DNA from: an uncultured Chlorobiota bacterium
GTDB lineage: Bacteria > Bacteroidota > Bacteroidia > Bacteroidales > JAADGE01
Assembly: GCA_947311255.1 (NCBI GenBank)
Contig: CAMZKL010000025.1
Coordinates: 1-60,172 of the forward strand
Direction of reading: 5' to 3'
DNA length: 60,172 bases
Below, piece after piece: positions 1-6,972 of this stretch. Position numbers and translations under genes: made by a program. Under the pieces are notes generated by a model. The model had not been told where the DNA came from and made no database searches. It worked only from the letters and a program-made list of their open reading frames with translations. Each line of letters opens with the position of its first letter. Position 1 is the first letter of the stretch.

Positions 1-106
1 ACCGCATTTTGAAACGATTATTTTTCAGGTTACAACAATGTTTATTTTGTATATTAACTTTCATATTTAAAACTAATTGCGGTATGCAGTATATTTTTTG
101 TTGTGC
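1..106 (-). repeat. attC-like site A, cut by the window edge
   Basis: Bases 78-106 match bases 1207-1235 of the complete site at 25 of 29 positions, including an identical 17-base stretch ending in GTTGTGC. The first bases of the window (ACCGCA, 1-6) are the reverse complement of TGCGGT at 78-83. The window therefore begins inside the opposite arm of the same kind of palindrome. The outer GCACAAC core of that arm must lie upstream of base 1. On the minus strand this site follows the 64-codon membrane protein gene, whose stop codon is 6 bases beyond the core. Confidence 0.65.
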
Positions 107-111
107 GTTCG

Positions 112-306
112 TTATTTATTTTTTTGTTCATCTTCTTTTCGTTTTTTACTCATCCCAATTATAAAAAACAATCCACCAACAGCAATAAATACTATTCCCA
201 ATGACCCAACGGTGTCTTTCAGAGTAGTGGAAAAAGTAATTCCTAATGCAATAATAATAATTCCAATAAAGATGAATTTTCTATATGGTTCTAATTTTTT
301 ACTCAT
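112..306 (-). CDS. Small two-helix membrane protein
   Basis: A 64-residue protein with two hydrophobic segments, about residues 11-28 and 34-51, split by a short polar loop. It ends in a Lys/Glu-rich tail (KKRKEDEQKNK), so both ends probably face the cytoplasm. No family was recognised. It is the last gene of the second cassette, 26 bases downstream of the 153-residue membrane protein gene and in line with the XRE regulator gene. The stop codon lies next to recombination site A, as is usual for the last gene of an integron cassette. Its function is unknown; the context suggests a small membrane partner of the upstream membrane protein. Confidence 0.6.
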   Translation of the reverse strand: MSKKLEPYRKFIFIGIIIIALGITFSTTLKDTVGSLGIVFIAVGGLFFIIGMSKKRKEDEQKNK

Positions 307-332
307 ATCCTTTTTTCCTTTTAATGTTACTA

Positions 333-794
333 TTATTCAATTTCTTTATCAATTCGTTTTTTACCCAAAATTGAAAGTAAAATCCAAAATCCCATTAGTA
401 ATCCAATAATGGCTGTAATAATTTTAAGTTTGTCAAACAACTGTTCAAAAGATAGTCCCGGATTTTGAAATATATTATACTTCGCGTAGGTAAAGACACT
501 GCCAAGGGTGATAAATGCTAAATAAATCAATAGAATATTCTTAACTTTTAGTTTTCGGATTGATAATGCACCAAAATACAAGAGAGCACTTATTAGAAAT
601 ATCGAGTTAATTGTCATTATAATTGCAATATCTTCAAAATCACTTACATTTTGTCCGAGAGCAAATTGCCTATAAATTACAATTCCTTGTATTGCAATTA
701 TTGTTAGAAAATACATAATGGCAATTACTTTAAAAGCAACTTTCTTATTTCTTTCGTCCATATTTAAGAATGGTTTTTTATTTTTTGTTTTCAT
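333..794 (-). CDS. Four-helix membrane protein paired with XRE regulator
   Basis: A 153-residue protein with four predicted membrane helices, about residues 22-41, 57-75, 86-105 and 124-143, with basic loops. It starts inside the XRE regulator gene (17-base overlap), so the two are probably translated together. Pairs of a short XRE regulator and a small multi-span protein of this size are common on mobile DNA, and the membrane partner is generally uncharacterised. The N-terminal MDERNKK before the first helix resembles the start of many such partner proteins. An internal ATG at codon 12 (just before DERNKK) is an alternative start. The function is not known from sequence. Confidence 0.65.
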   Translation of the reverse strand: MKTKNKKPFLNMDERNKKVAFKVIAIMYFLTIIAIQGIVIYRQFALGQNVSDFEDIAIIMTINSIFLISALLYFGALSIRKLKVKNILLIYLAFITLGSVFTYAKYNIFQNPGLSFEQLFDKLKIITAIIGLLMGFWILLSILGKKRIDKEIE

Positions 795-981
795 ACCAAA
801 ATAAATCGTTTAATGTCCTATCTAATGATTTTGCAATTTTAATACATAGATTTAGTGACGGGTTATATTTACCTTTTTCAATCAAACCAATTGTTTGTCG
901 GGTAGCACCAACCAAATCAGCAAGGTCTTGTTGCGACAAACCTTTTTCCACTCGTGCTAATTTGATTTTTATATTTTCCAT
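778..981 (-). CDS. XRE-family HTH transcriptional regulator
   Basis: A 67-residue single-domain regulator of the Cro/CI type. The helix-turn-helix is clear: KLARVEKGLSQQDLADLVG, then TRQTIGLIEKGKYNPSLNLC, ending at DLFWYENKK. Short proteins with this ending (typified by YozG/YgzD) usually repress their own operon. The ATG at 979-981 was chosen because it starts the conserved fold; a longer reading from 1029 adds 16 residues unlike the family. It is the first gene of the second cassette and overlaps the membrane protein gene by 17 bases. It probably autoregulates that operon. Confidence 0.85.
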   Translation of the reverse strand: MENIKIKLARVEKGLSQQDLADLVGATRQTIGLIEKGKYNPSLNLCIKIAKSLDRTLNDLFWYENKK

Positions 982-1100
982 ACGGCAAATGTAATATAAA
1001 TATTTCATAATGCAAAATATATCTTGCAATTATTTCAAAATATTTTTCAGAGTTGGGTTTTTCATTCAAGATTTTAATTGAATTATCGGGCTTATCCTAA

Positions 1101-1239
1101 TGACGCACAACGGTTTAAATATGGTGCGTTTGGCATTTCAACGTTCAACATTTTCAGTTTTGCACTATGTTTATTTATTGCTATCATCTTCATTTTTAGC
1201 ACTATCTGCCAAATGCACTATATTTTTTGTTGTGCACTG
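1101..1239 (-). repeat. attC-like palindromic site B (complete)
   Basis: The left arm 1101-1135 and the right arm 1207-1239 are imperfect reverse complements. The outer cores are GCACAAC (1105-1111) and GTTGTGC (1229-1235). The inner boxes are TGCGTTTGGCA (1125-1135) and TGCCAAATGCA (1207-1217). The stretch between core and inner box differs in length by two bases between the arms, so a folded single strand would carry unpaired bases. About 70 bases lie in the loop. In the direction of the cargo genes the order R''-L''-loop-L'-R' is that of an integron attC site. The stop codon of the DGQHR gene (1218-1220) falls inside the right arm. Confidence 0.7.
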
Positions 1240-2288
1240 TTTTTGTTACTGTTAATTATTAATTCAGCCAATTTGGATTGTTGTTGTGCATTTGAGGGAA
1301 AATATTTACTGGTTAGTTCCTTTCCCTCTATTTCTAAATAATTTTTAAAATTTTCATAACAACCTCTAAAAAAATCAATTGAAAGATCATTCCTTTTATT
1401 TCCTATGGTGTATAAAAAATTAAAAGATTTAATTACTGCACCAAATCCGGTTGTTTTTGATAAAATATAGTTTTTAGGGTCATTCCATTCTTTTGGAAAA
1501 ACAATAGATAATGCTTTAAAATTATTGTAAACAATTTTTTGAATAATATGATCTTGTTCCTCAATGAAATAATCTCGTAAAGAAAGACTAGGAATTCTTT
1601 TTAGTTTTCCATTGATTTTTAATATTCTTAAATCTTCATCTGGTTTTTTTGAAATTAAATTTAATAGGTATTTTACAAAAGTACCTTGTGATAATGAAGC
1701 AAGTTCTTGATTGTCTTCTTTTTTACCTAACATTTTTAACCGGTTGTAAAACGGAGAATTACTTTCCATATTCATTGCTCTTGCAATTTCGTGACAAGTT
1801 TTTTGAGGACTACGGTGTTTTGATAGTTCAAATAAATCATATATTAAAGACATACTAACCCTTGTTTGTTTACTATTAATTATCGAAAAAACATATGCCT
1901 TTTCTTCCTCGATAAGATTAAACATAAATACTATGGGTAATTCAAACTCTGTACTCTTATTTGATTTTAATATTCCTTCAATCCTATGTTGTCCATCTAT
2001 TATTTGTCCAATTTTGCTATTTTCATCAAATTCAAAGTACCCATTATTTATCTGGATATCAGCCTTTTTATAAATACTTATAATAATTGGAGTTGGAAAT
2101 GTTGCGTCAGGATCAGAACAATAATCTTTTATTTCGTTTACCCTTTTGGGGGAAAGGTCACGTTGAACAGCTTCTGGGTGCTCGGATCTAGGTGTTATTT
2201 CTGTTACCTTGCCCACAATATCAGCATTCAATTTTGAAATATAGAATGTTCCTATTGGCTGCGTAATTTCTATATATGGTGTTTTCAT
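1218..2288 (-). CDS. DGQHR-domain protein (DndB-like)
   Basis: A 356-residue protein with the signature DGQHR at residues 98-102 (context QIIDGQHRIEGI), followed by a conserved INSKQTRVSMSL stretch near residue 138. An upstream RDLSPKRVNEI segment matches the N-terminal part of the family. DGQHR proteins include DndB, which regulates DNA phosphorothioation. Stand-alone members occur on phages and islands, and some fall near ParB/sulfiredoxin-like folds. No dnd genes are visible here, so a phosphorothioation role cannot be claimed. The start overlaps the stop of the upstream membrane protein gene as ATGA, indicating coupled translation. The last codons run into site B, so the C-terminal AQQKI is encoded by the recombination site itself. 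Confidence 0.8.
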   Translation of the reverse strand: MKTPYIEITQPIGTFYISKLNADIVGKVTEITPRSEHPEAVQRDLSPKRVNEIKDYCSDPDATFPTPIIISIYKKADIQINNGYFEFDENSKIGQIIDGQHRIEGILKSNKSTEFELPIVFMFNLIEEEKAYVFSIINSKQTRVSMSLIYDLFELSKHRSPQKTCHEIARAMNMESNSPFYNRLKMLGKKEDNQELASLSQGTFVKYLLNLISKKPDEDLRILKINGKLKRIPSLSLRDYFIEEQDHIIQKIVYNNFKALSIVFPKEWNDPKNYILSKTTGFGAVIKSFNFLYTIGNKRNDLSIDFFRGCYENFKNYLEIEGKELTSKYFPSNAQQQSKLAELIINSNKNSAQQKI

Positions 2289-2881
2289 AATTTATTTCCT
2301 TTATTATCAGTATTTACGGATTTACTTTTAGATATTAAACTTTCAACATTTTCATCATCTTCTTGCTTATAATTATCATCCAATCCTTTAAATTTATCAT
2401 AATTTAAATCGAGTTTCACTAGCGAGAATGTATAAGTAGCTATTATTATTGCAAATAAGTAGAAAAATAACTGCGGTTTATCTATTTTAAAATTCGATTG
2501 GCTGATATCAAAAGAAATTTTGTTTACAGTTGCTGAAAGAGAATAAAATATACCACTAAAAAATAATAGAAAAATTGAAACTGTAATTGTTGTAATTTTA
2601 ATTGATTTAAACTTATTAGGTTCAGTTTCTATTAAATTTATAAACAATGGTCCAAGTACAGACGCCAAAAGAGCAATTGAATAAGTGTAAAAATTCCCAT
2701 TTGAAGAATCTATTGCAATTGATTGAAAGAATGTAATATCATTAGTGTAATACCTAACTACGGTGTTAATAATTATTCCTAACTGTCCGGATATTATCGT
2801 AAAAGCAAACCATAAAAAGAAAACTAATTTATAATCGCTAATTACTGTAAATGGTTGGAAAATTTGTTTAGCTATTTTCAT
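2285..2881 (-). CDS. Four-helix membrane protein coupled to DGQHR gene
   Basis: A 198-residue protein with hydrophobic helices at about residues 17-42, 64-84, 95-118 and 138-154. A hydrophilic C-terminal tail (about 40 residues, rich in Asp, Glu, Lys and Ser) is probably cytoplasmic. No family was recognised. The stop overlaps the start of the DGQHR gene by four bases (ATGA), so the two products are likely made together and may act together. It is the first gene after the recombinase and begins 37 bases past the GTTGTGC half-site. It thus occupies the position of the newest cassette in an integron. Confidence 0.65.
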   Translation of the reverse strand: MKIAKQIFQPFTVISDYKLVFFLWFAFTIISGQLGIIINTVVRYYTNDITFFQSIAIDSSNGNFYTYSIALLASVLGPLFINLIETEPNKFKSIKITTITVSIFLLFFSGIFYSLSATVNKISFDISQSNFKIDKPQLFFYLFAIIIATYTFSLVKLDLNYDKFKGLDDNYKQEDDENVESLISKSKSVNTDNKGNKL

Positions 2882-2917
2882 ATTTTTCCTATTTATTATT
2901 GACTTGTTTTAAATAGT

Positions 2918-2942
2918 GCACAACATTTGTATATACGCATTT
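2918..2942 (-). repeat. attI-like half-site C next to recombinase gene
   Basis: GCACAAC at 2918-2924 is followed by a 10-base A/T-rich spacer and CGCATTT. On the minus strand this reads AAATGCG, spacer, GTTGTGC, which parallels the inner box plus core of the left arm of site B. No matching GTTGTGC partner was found on the recombinase side, so this is a single site rather than a palindrome. It lies between the recombinase stop (2975) and the first cargo gene start (2881), where a cassette insertion point would be. Its assignment as attI is inferred from position and form. Confidence 0.5.
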
Positions 2943-2974
2943 CAAATCATTACTATTGCTGATATATGTAATTA

Positions 2975-4114
2975 TCAATCAACACCTTTATCTTTCGAAT
3001 TATCATTTTTGTTAGTAAAAGTATTGTTTTTTAAAATAATATCCAAAGGATTTACAATATTTTTATTCATTGAATTGGTTACATGGGTATATATTTCAGT
3101 AGTTTTACTACTCTCATGTCCTAATAAAACTTGAATGTTACGCAAATTCTCACCATTTTCCAATAAATGAGTTGCAAAAGAATGTCGTAGTGTATGTGGG
3201 GTTGACCATGGATTTGCTCCGGATTTTTTCTGTGCTTTTCTGTATATACTTTGAACACTTTTAGCACTGTACTTTCCAGAAGTTTGTCCTTCAAATAACC
3301 AATAAGATGGTTTGTATTCCATATAATATTCTCGCAAAATAATTAACAAGTTCTCAGATAAAATAGTTCTCCTATCTTTCTTTCCTTTAGCACCTTTAAC
3401 AAAAACATACTTATCTTTTGACCTAATATCATCAATCCTTAAATTTAGCAACTCGCTAACTCTTAAACCACAACTATAAATGGTATATAAAATTGCTTTA
3501 TGTTTTAAATTTTTTGGCGAATTAATTAGAATAAATACTTCCTCTTGGCTCAATACGTTTGGTAGTGTCTTTGAACGTTTGGGTCTTTGAATATTATAAT
3601 ATTCACGAGGCATTTCTAATATTTTTTCGTAATAAAATTTAACAGCATTTATAATTATATTCTGTTTGCTTTCTCCAAATTTATATTTCGAAATCATATA
3701 AAATAGATAACTTTCAATTTGATCTTTTGTAACAGTTTTTAAATCATACCTTTCAAAATATTTTAAAAAAAATGAGAGTTCATGTTTGTATGCTCTTATA
3801 GTATTTGGGCTATAAGCTTTAAGAATCATTTTTTGTTCCATATTTGCAAGTGCCAAAATAGACTTTTCATTTAAAGTAAAATTTTTAACTTTAATCTTTT
3901 TATCTTCTTGTACAATTGTGAATTTGTTTTCAAAAATCTTTTTCAATAAATTGAAATTATTCTCAGTATTAGAAATACTCCATAGCTTTTGTTCCTTATG
4001 AAAAGTCCAGCCACTTATCTTTTTAAGCAAACTACGTTCTGCTTCCATTTTATAAGGAATAAAAATCTTAATTCTTTTAGAATTTGGTTGTGGTAAGTAT
4101 ATTATTATTTTCAT
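2975..4114 (-). CDS. Tyrosine recombinase of the cassette array
   Basis: A 379-residue site-specific recombinase. Residues 1-75 form an N-terminal extension with a WTFHKEQKLWSI motif. Residues 85-175 are the SAM-like core-binding domain (YSPNTIRAYKHEL). Residues 185-350 are the catalytic domain. Catalytic residues visible are R218 (CGLRVSELL), K243 (GAKGKKDR), H307 and R310 (TPHTLRHSF), H333 (LLGHES) and Y342 (TEIYTHV). The spacing between K243 and H307 is like XerC/XerD. The extra helix-bearing insertion that marks integron IntI proteins just before this HxxR box is absent. All catalytic residues are present, so the enzyme is probably active. Its leader is a copy of a repeat also found upstream of coaD. 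It probably acts on the GTTGTGC sites beside it. Confidence 0.9.
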   Translation of the reverse strand: MKIIIYLPQPNSKRIKIFIPYKMEAERSLLKKISGWTFHKEQKLWSISNTENNFNLLKKIFENKFTIVQEDKKIKVKNFTLNEKSILALANMEQKMILKAYSPNTIRAYKHELSFFLKYFERYDLKTVTKDQIESYLFYMISKYKFGESKQNIIINAVKFYYEKILEMPREYYNIQRPKRSKTLPNVLSQEEVFILINSPKNLKHKAILYTIYSCGLRVSELLNLRIDDIRSKDKYVFVKGAKGKKDRRTILSENLLIILREYYMEYKPSYWLFEGQTSGKYSAKSVQSIYRKAQKKSGANPWSTPHTLRHSFATHLLENGENLRNIQVLLGHESSKTTEIYTHVTNSMNKNIVNPLDIILKNNTFTNKNDNSKDKGVD

Positions 4115-4400
4115 GTGTCTTTTTTTTATTGATTTTTAAAGGTTACATAGGACACTTGCATATGAGCCTTTTTATTCTATTTTAATTATGGAACTGCATT
4201 AGTTATTCTCTTGGATATTAGGTATTTAGAATGGGTGTTTCATATAGTTAATTTTTATAATAATTATTAATCAATAATTTGAATCAATATTATCAACTGC
4301 AAAAATTGTTTTGCTCTGCACATAAGGTCACTTATTTTATTCTGCAAGCAATCTATATGTTACCTTATAATCATGCCCTTGTGTGTCAAAATCTTTGTCA
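4112..4400 (-). repeat. Leader repeat, copy 1 (abuts recombinase start codon)
   Basis: Read on the minus strand, this segment aligns over its whole length with 19855-20166 on the plus strand. Shared words include CAAGGGCATGA, TTGCTTGCAGA/TTACTTGCAGA, TATGTGCAGAG, TGAAACACCCATTCTAA, ACTAATGCAGTT and CATAATTAAAATAGAATAAA. Both copies close with a near-identical run: TATGT, ACCTTTAAAA, ATCAATAAAAA, GACACATGAAA. In each case that ATG is the start codon of the next gene, here the recombinase and there coaD. The match was found by eye and identity was not computed. Confidence 0.75.
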
Positions 4401-4898
4401 TTAATAGTTCATTTTAAAAATCTTAAATATCTGTAAAACTAAGTTAAAAAAATGAAAAAATAAAAAATAAAATAAACATATCTATATTTTAACCGTTAAA
4501 AACGAATATATATAAAAACCTTATAAACAGATTATTACATTTTACAAGGCTTACAACAATAAAAAATATATTAGTTATTTTTTAAAAAAGTTATTTTTTT
4601 TTAGTTCTTTAAATAAATTATGACAGAAAATAAATATATTTGCTTTTTAAAAATACACAAAAAATATTTACGTTTCTTTCATTTTAGAAATTATAAAAAG
4701 GATTAAAATTATTTTTAAATTATTATTTTCAGCAAATAATCTAAATCGTATATTTTAGAATAAATAATCTGCAAATTAAATAATAATTTTCAACTAATTT
4801 ATATACAGCATAATACAACTTTAAGAGAGCTATTTTTTATATTTTTAATTATAAACCAACAACTAACTCATTTATTAAAATTTTAAAACTTAAATAAT
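4401..4898. other. AT-rich intergenic stretch without recognised gene
   Basis: About 500 bases of nearly pure A/T sequence lie between the leader repeat of the recombinase and the zinc-ribbon lipoprotein gene. No open reading frame of note and no RNA gene were recognised. TATATTTG at 4635-4642 matches the -7 element of Bacteroidota promoters, but no TTG stands at the right distance upstream. A role in expression of the lipoprotein gene is only possible. The low complexity is compatible with an insertion boundary. Confidence 0.4.
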
Positions 4899-5576
4899 AT
4901 GAAGAAATTAACATTTATTATTATCGCAATATTTACTTTTGTTTTCAATTCTTGTTCCCCTTCCGTTGAGGGAGAAACCAAAAATTGGGATAGAAACTTA
5001 AATCAACTTTTAAAACTAAAAACAGATTTTCCTGCTTATGAAGATTTTATTAATGAAAAAATATCAGATGCAGAAACAATTTACAAAAGTGCTGATAATA
5101 TTTCTGATGAGGATAAAAAAGCAAAAGAAATGCGTAAAGCAAACAATATTTTAAGTTCTGGATGTATTGGAGACTTAAAAAATATGAGTTCAAAAATAGA
5201 CGACTTAAACAAGAAAAAAAGAGAGATTGAAAAAACAATTAAAAATAAGAACAATTCTAAAAACGATGTTGTATACATTATGACTCTCGTTGAAAATTGC
5301 AAAAATGCTATTAAAAAAGCCGAAAAAGTTCTAAATAAAAAAACTAGCGATTTAGATACAAATCCTTGCAAAAAAATTGAACGAGCATTCAAAGGCTTAC
5401 AAACAACATATACTGAAACTGATAATGCTATCTCAGATTTTAAAAAAGCACATAAAGAAATTGATGAAAAAGAAAAGAAAAAAGAAGAAGCTGCAAAAGG
5501 TTTAAAATGTGAATATTGTGGCACAAAAAATAAAAGCACAGCAGTTAAATGCAAATCTTGTGGAGCTAATCTATAA
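4899..5576 (+). CDS. Secreted lipoprotein with C-terminal zinc ribbon
   Basis: A 225-residue protein. The N-terminal signal sequence ends in a lipobox (FNSC, Cys19), so it should be a lipid-anchored envelope protein. The middle, about residues 30-200, is highly charged and largely helical, with Lys/Glu-rich coiled-coil stretches. The C-terminus carries a four-cysteine zinc ribbon: C204, C207, C218, C221 (CEYCG, then CKSCG). Zinc ribbons of this type normally sit in the cytoplasm, so the combination with a lipobox is odd. The family is not recognised. It stands alone, with a long A/T-rich leader upstream. Confidence 0.75.
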   Translation: MKKLTFIIIAIFTFVFNSCSPSVEGETKNWDRNLNQLLKLKTDFPAYEDFINEKISDAETIYKSADNISDEDKKAKEMRKANNILSSGCIGDLKNMSSKIDDLNKKKREIEKTIKNKNNSKNDVVYIMTLVENCKNAIKKAEKVLNKKTSDLDTNPCKKIERAFKGLQTTYTETDNAISDFKKAHKEIDEKEKKKEEAAKGLKCEYCGTKNKSTAVKCKSCGANL

Positions 5577-5812
5577 ACATTTTAGTTTTTTCTAATATTA
5601 TGTCTGATTAATAGAGATAGAAATCTTTAAAAACGGAACTGTTTTAACCCTTGACTTAAGTTGAGGTTTTATAGCCCCGAAAACTATTGTAAAAATTCTC
5701 TGTTTAATTGACAAAATAGTTGTACATTTTGGGTAAAAAATTTCAAGTGGTCAGAATAGTTACTGTTTTTTTTCGTCTACTTTTCAAATATATTTGATAA
5801 TTACTTACATAA

Positions 5813-6139
5813 AAATCTCACCTACTGTTACTTCCTCTGAATAAGGCTGAAAATGCAAAAGGACGTATACCCGGGAAATTATTTGAGCAAATGAGAAGTT
5901 ACAATCCGATTTTATCACTCGGACCAAAAGGGTGTGATGTTGAAAAAATAATTACCGAAACAAACACGGGACGAAATTTTGAATATGATAATTATGACAA
6001 TATAAAGAGCTATGTTCTACACGTTTACAAATCATTCAAAGGAAATAAAGCTCATTTTAAGCATGGTAATATTACCAACTATTCAGTAGAAAATCAAGTT
6101 CAAAAACTTGCAAAATTTCTTGATAAAATTACGGACTAA
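5813..6139 (+). pseudogene. 3' remnant of a family 4 type glycosyltransferase
   Basis: An open frame from 5813, just after an in-frame stop, encodes the typical C-terminal end of a GT-B glycosyltransferase: LLLLPLNKAENAKGRIPGKL, then FEQMRSYNPILSLGPKGCDV, then helices to the stop. This covers the donor-sugar binding region and final helix, roughly 110 residues of an enzyme normally of 350-420. The N-terminal domain is absent upstream, and no ATG precedes the conserved PGKLFE segment. An ATG at 5891 gives an 82-residue product lacking that core. It is best read as a decayed gene. No other sugar-pathway gene is nearby. Confidence 0.75.
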
Positions 6140-6294
6140 TAAAATGAAACAGAGTGTTTTGTATTAAATAAAATTTGTATTTTTGTAAAAAATGAAATAT
6201 TAATATCATACATTTGTGTAAAAATACTGAAAACAGAGTTTGATAAAACTAGAAACACATGTTTAAATATTGTGTGTAATTAAAAAATTAAAAT

Positions 6295-6924
6295 ATGGAA
6301 TTACAATTAATACTGTCATTTATCGGAGCTTCCGTAATTTTATCTTTGATGCCCGGACCTGATAATATCTTTGTTTTAACAGAAAGTTTAACAAAGGGAC
6401 AAAGAAACGGAATAGCAATTTCAATAGGACTTTGTATTGGCGTTTTGATACATACGATTGCAGCCGCAACAGGTTTATCAATTATTATTCAAAAATCGGC
6501 AATTGCATTCTCGGTTGTAAAATATTTTGGTGCTGCATATATGTTTTATCTGTCCTATAAAGCAATGAAAGAAAAAAAGCCCGTTTTGAGTTTTAATTTA
6601 GTATCAATAAATAAAAAATCAAAATTCTCATCATTGGTAAAAAAAGGCTTTTTAATGAATGTTTTAAATCCAAAAGTAGCATTATTCTTTATTGCTTTTT
6701 TACCACAATTTACAACTTCAAGCGGCATAAATATTACATTTCAGATGATTATACTCGGGTTAATATTTATGTTACAAGCTTTACTTATTTTTAGTTTAAT
6801 ATCTATCCTGTCGAGCAAATTGACAAAGTATGTTAATAACCCAAAATTTTGGAAAATTACTAAATGGAGTAAAATCACTATTTTATCTTTTCTCGGTTTG
6901 ATATTAGCTTTTTCTAAAAAATAA
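6295..6924 (+). CDS. LysE/RhtB family amino acid exporter
   Basis: A 209-residue integral membrane protein with the family's six hydrophobic segments and its hallmark near the N-terminus, SLMPGPDNIFVLTESLTKGQ, followed by RNGIAISIGLCIGVLIH. NPKVALFFIAFLPQF near residue 125 is the second conserved stretch. Members export amino acids such as threonine, homoserine, lysine or related metabolites by proton exchange. The substrate cannot be told from sequence. The length is normal. The gene stands between the glycosyltransferase remnant and a short T9SS-tailed protein, with no obvious operon partner. Confidence 0.88.
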   Translation: MELQLILSFIGASVILSLMPGPDNIFVLTESLTKGQRNGIAISIGLCIGVLIHTIAAATGLSIIIQKSAIAFSVVKYFGAAYMFYLSYKAMKEKKPVLSFNLVSINKKSKFSSLVKKGFLMNVLNPKVALFFIAFLPQFTTSSGINITFQMIILGLIFMLQALLIFSLISILSSKLTKYVNNPKFWKITKWSKITILSFLGLILAFSKK

Positions 6925-6972
6925 ATACACATAATAATGTATAAAACATCAAAAAATGATAATTCAACATAG

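Larger units (their letters stand above)
1..4114 (-). mobile_element. Integron-like cassette array with Xer-type recombinase (left end outside window)
   Basis: A tyrosine recombinase gene sits at one end, and all five cargo genes downstream of it lie on the same strand. Three sites with the core GTTGTGC/GCACAAC separate the units: a single half-site just after the recombinase gene (2918-2942), a complete palindromic site (1101-1239) and a site cut by the window start (1-106). This gives one complete unit of about 1.8 kb (about 1111-2924) and a second that runs to or past base 1. The layout copies an integron with the integrase in the same direction as the cassettes. The recombinase is not IntI by its domain plan, so 'integron-like' is an inference from site architecture and gene order. 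An alternative is a transposon or phage remnant whose integrase acts on palindromic sites. Confidence 0.6.

Noticed and set aside
778-1029. Long start for the XRE regulator
   Set aside because: The extra 16 residues (with MQDIFCIM) do not belong to the HTH family; the ATG at 979-981 starts exactly at the conserved fold.
1649-1858. Plus-strand reading frame inside the DGQHR gene
   Set aside because: It is the shadow of a well-supported coding region on the other strand.
1218-2288. Part of a Dnd phosphorothioation system
   Set aside because: None of dndA, C, D or E is visible in the window; a lone DGQHR domain is not enough.
2975-4114. Calling the recombinase a true integron integrase (IntI)
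   Set aside because: The segment between K243 and the HTLRH box is as short as in XerC/XerD; the IntI-specific insertion is missing. Only the array layout is integron-like.
4401-4898. A small RNA or tRNA gene in the A/T-rich gap
   Set aside because: No cloverleaf boxes or strong stems were found; the stretch is low-complexity sequence.
5081-5554. 157-residue minus-strand frame opposite the zinc-ribbon lipoprotein
   Set aside because: Its Phe/Ser-rich composition is typical of the complement of a Lys/Glu-rich gene. The plus-strand frame has a signal peptide and a zinc ribbon.
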